The position numbers were made by a program, and so were the translations under genes. Below are positions 63,830 through 64,000 of a stretch of DNA of 64,000 nucleotides, piece by piece. Source of the DNA: Humisphaera borealis (lineage in GTDB: Bacteria > Planctomycetota > Phycisphaerae > Tepidisphaerales > Tepidisphaeraceae); contig NZ_CP063458.1 of assembly GCF_015169395.1 (NCBI RefSeq), forward strand, positions 6,696,001 to 6,760,000. The letters run 5' to 3'. The notes under the pieces are model-generated. The model searched no databases, was not told where the DNA came from, and was given only the letters and a program-made list of their open reading frames with translations. Every line of letters begins with the position of its first letter. Position 1 is the stretch's first letter.

Positions 63830-64000
63830 CTATGCGTTCGGGCCCCGCGTCGCGCGGACCAGTTCGTTCACGTTTGCCTGGAGCGTGCCCCAGTAAATGG
63901 GTCCCATGATCAGAAAGCCGACCAGTAAGTTGATGTACGGGATCACCATGCAGATGCAGTAGGCCATCGCCAGGCCACGTGGGGCATTCTGCGGTAGCCC
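63830..64000 (-). CDS. C-terminal end of a membrane protein (runs off the window)
   Basis: Fifty-six codons are visible, ending at TAG 63830. They read GLPQNAPRGLAMAYCICMVI, a long hydrophobic run (PYINLLVGFLIMGPIYWG), then a polar tail NELVRATRGPNA. It looks like the last two membrane helices of a DUF4013- or DUF4870-like small integral protein, but the family cannot be fixed from this piece. Confidence 0.6.
   Translation of the reverse strand, partial: GLPQNAPRGLAMAYCICMVIPYINLLVGFLIMGPIYWGTLQANVNELVRATRGPNA

Overview
This 64 kb window is GC-rich chromosomal DNA from a planctomycete. The best evidence is a set of gene families typical of that phylum: DUF1501, DUF1552, cytochrome-DUF1549-DUF1553 and DUF1587/1592/1588/1585 proteins, PQQ-like beta-propellers, a DUF1580 protein, and a large Calx-beta/GEVED surface protein with an N-terminal LExRxL-type motif. 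The mix of dapL, LigA and these secreted cytochrome modules would fit a soil or freshwater member of the Phycisphaerae/Tepidisphaerales, but that finer placement is inference.

Layout. 1-10.5 kb: end of a YidE/YbjL-type transporter, a large MscS channel, NAD-dependent DNA ligase, a secreted glycosidase-like protein and two PQQ-like propellers. 10.5-12.4 kb: a small zinc protein, then a replication-initiator-like gene carrying six 23-bp iteron-like repeats and a DnaA-box match upstream. 12.5-16.6 kb: a DUF1501 plus cytochrome/DUF1549/DUF1553 pair. 16.7-20 kb: a FecCD-type metal-chelate/B12 ABC transporter (ATPase, permease, binding lipoprotein). 20-25 kb: a membrane-anchored coiled-coil protein, NAD(P)H-hydrate dehydratase, a third propeller and a porin. 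25.1-29.1 kb: a lower-GC accessory block with a RAYT transposase remnant, a two-TM protein, a reverse transcriptase, an XRE regulator, a small ORF and a candidate retron-type ncRNA. 29.2-37.4 kb: a truncated cyclase, DUF3300 and DUF2950 genes and a 1021-aa surface protein, bracketed by two copies of a long unusual repeat. 37.4-46 kb: four large secreted planctomycete-type proteins on the minus strand. 46.3-53.5 kb: a 7.2 kb integrative element in a tRNA-Val gene, with exact 42-bp att repeats. 53.7-64 kb: an esterase, a DUF4139-like protein, lgt, panD, panC, a FolK-GNAT fusion, a lipase-like lipoprotein, dapL and the end of a membrane protein.

Two themes stand out. First, the 25.4-28.4 kb block looks like an undescribed retron-like system: a promoter, a structured RNA bounded by a 9-bp inverted repeat pair, a 77-aa protein, an XRE protein, an RT with FVDD, and a two-TM protein downstream. 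Second, intergenic gaps are full of long inverted repeats from many unrelated families. Several are nested, and some appear to have entered genes, supplying stop codons, a C-terminal extension or a signal peptide. A RAYT (REP-associated tyrosine transposase) relic is present and could be related to their spread.

Many long open frames opposite the genes, including one of 2415 codons, are artefacts of high GC content and are left out.
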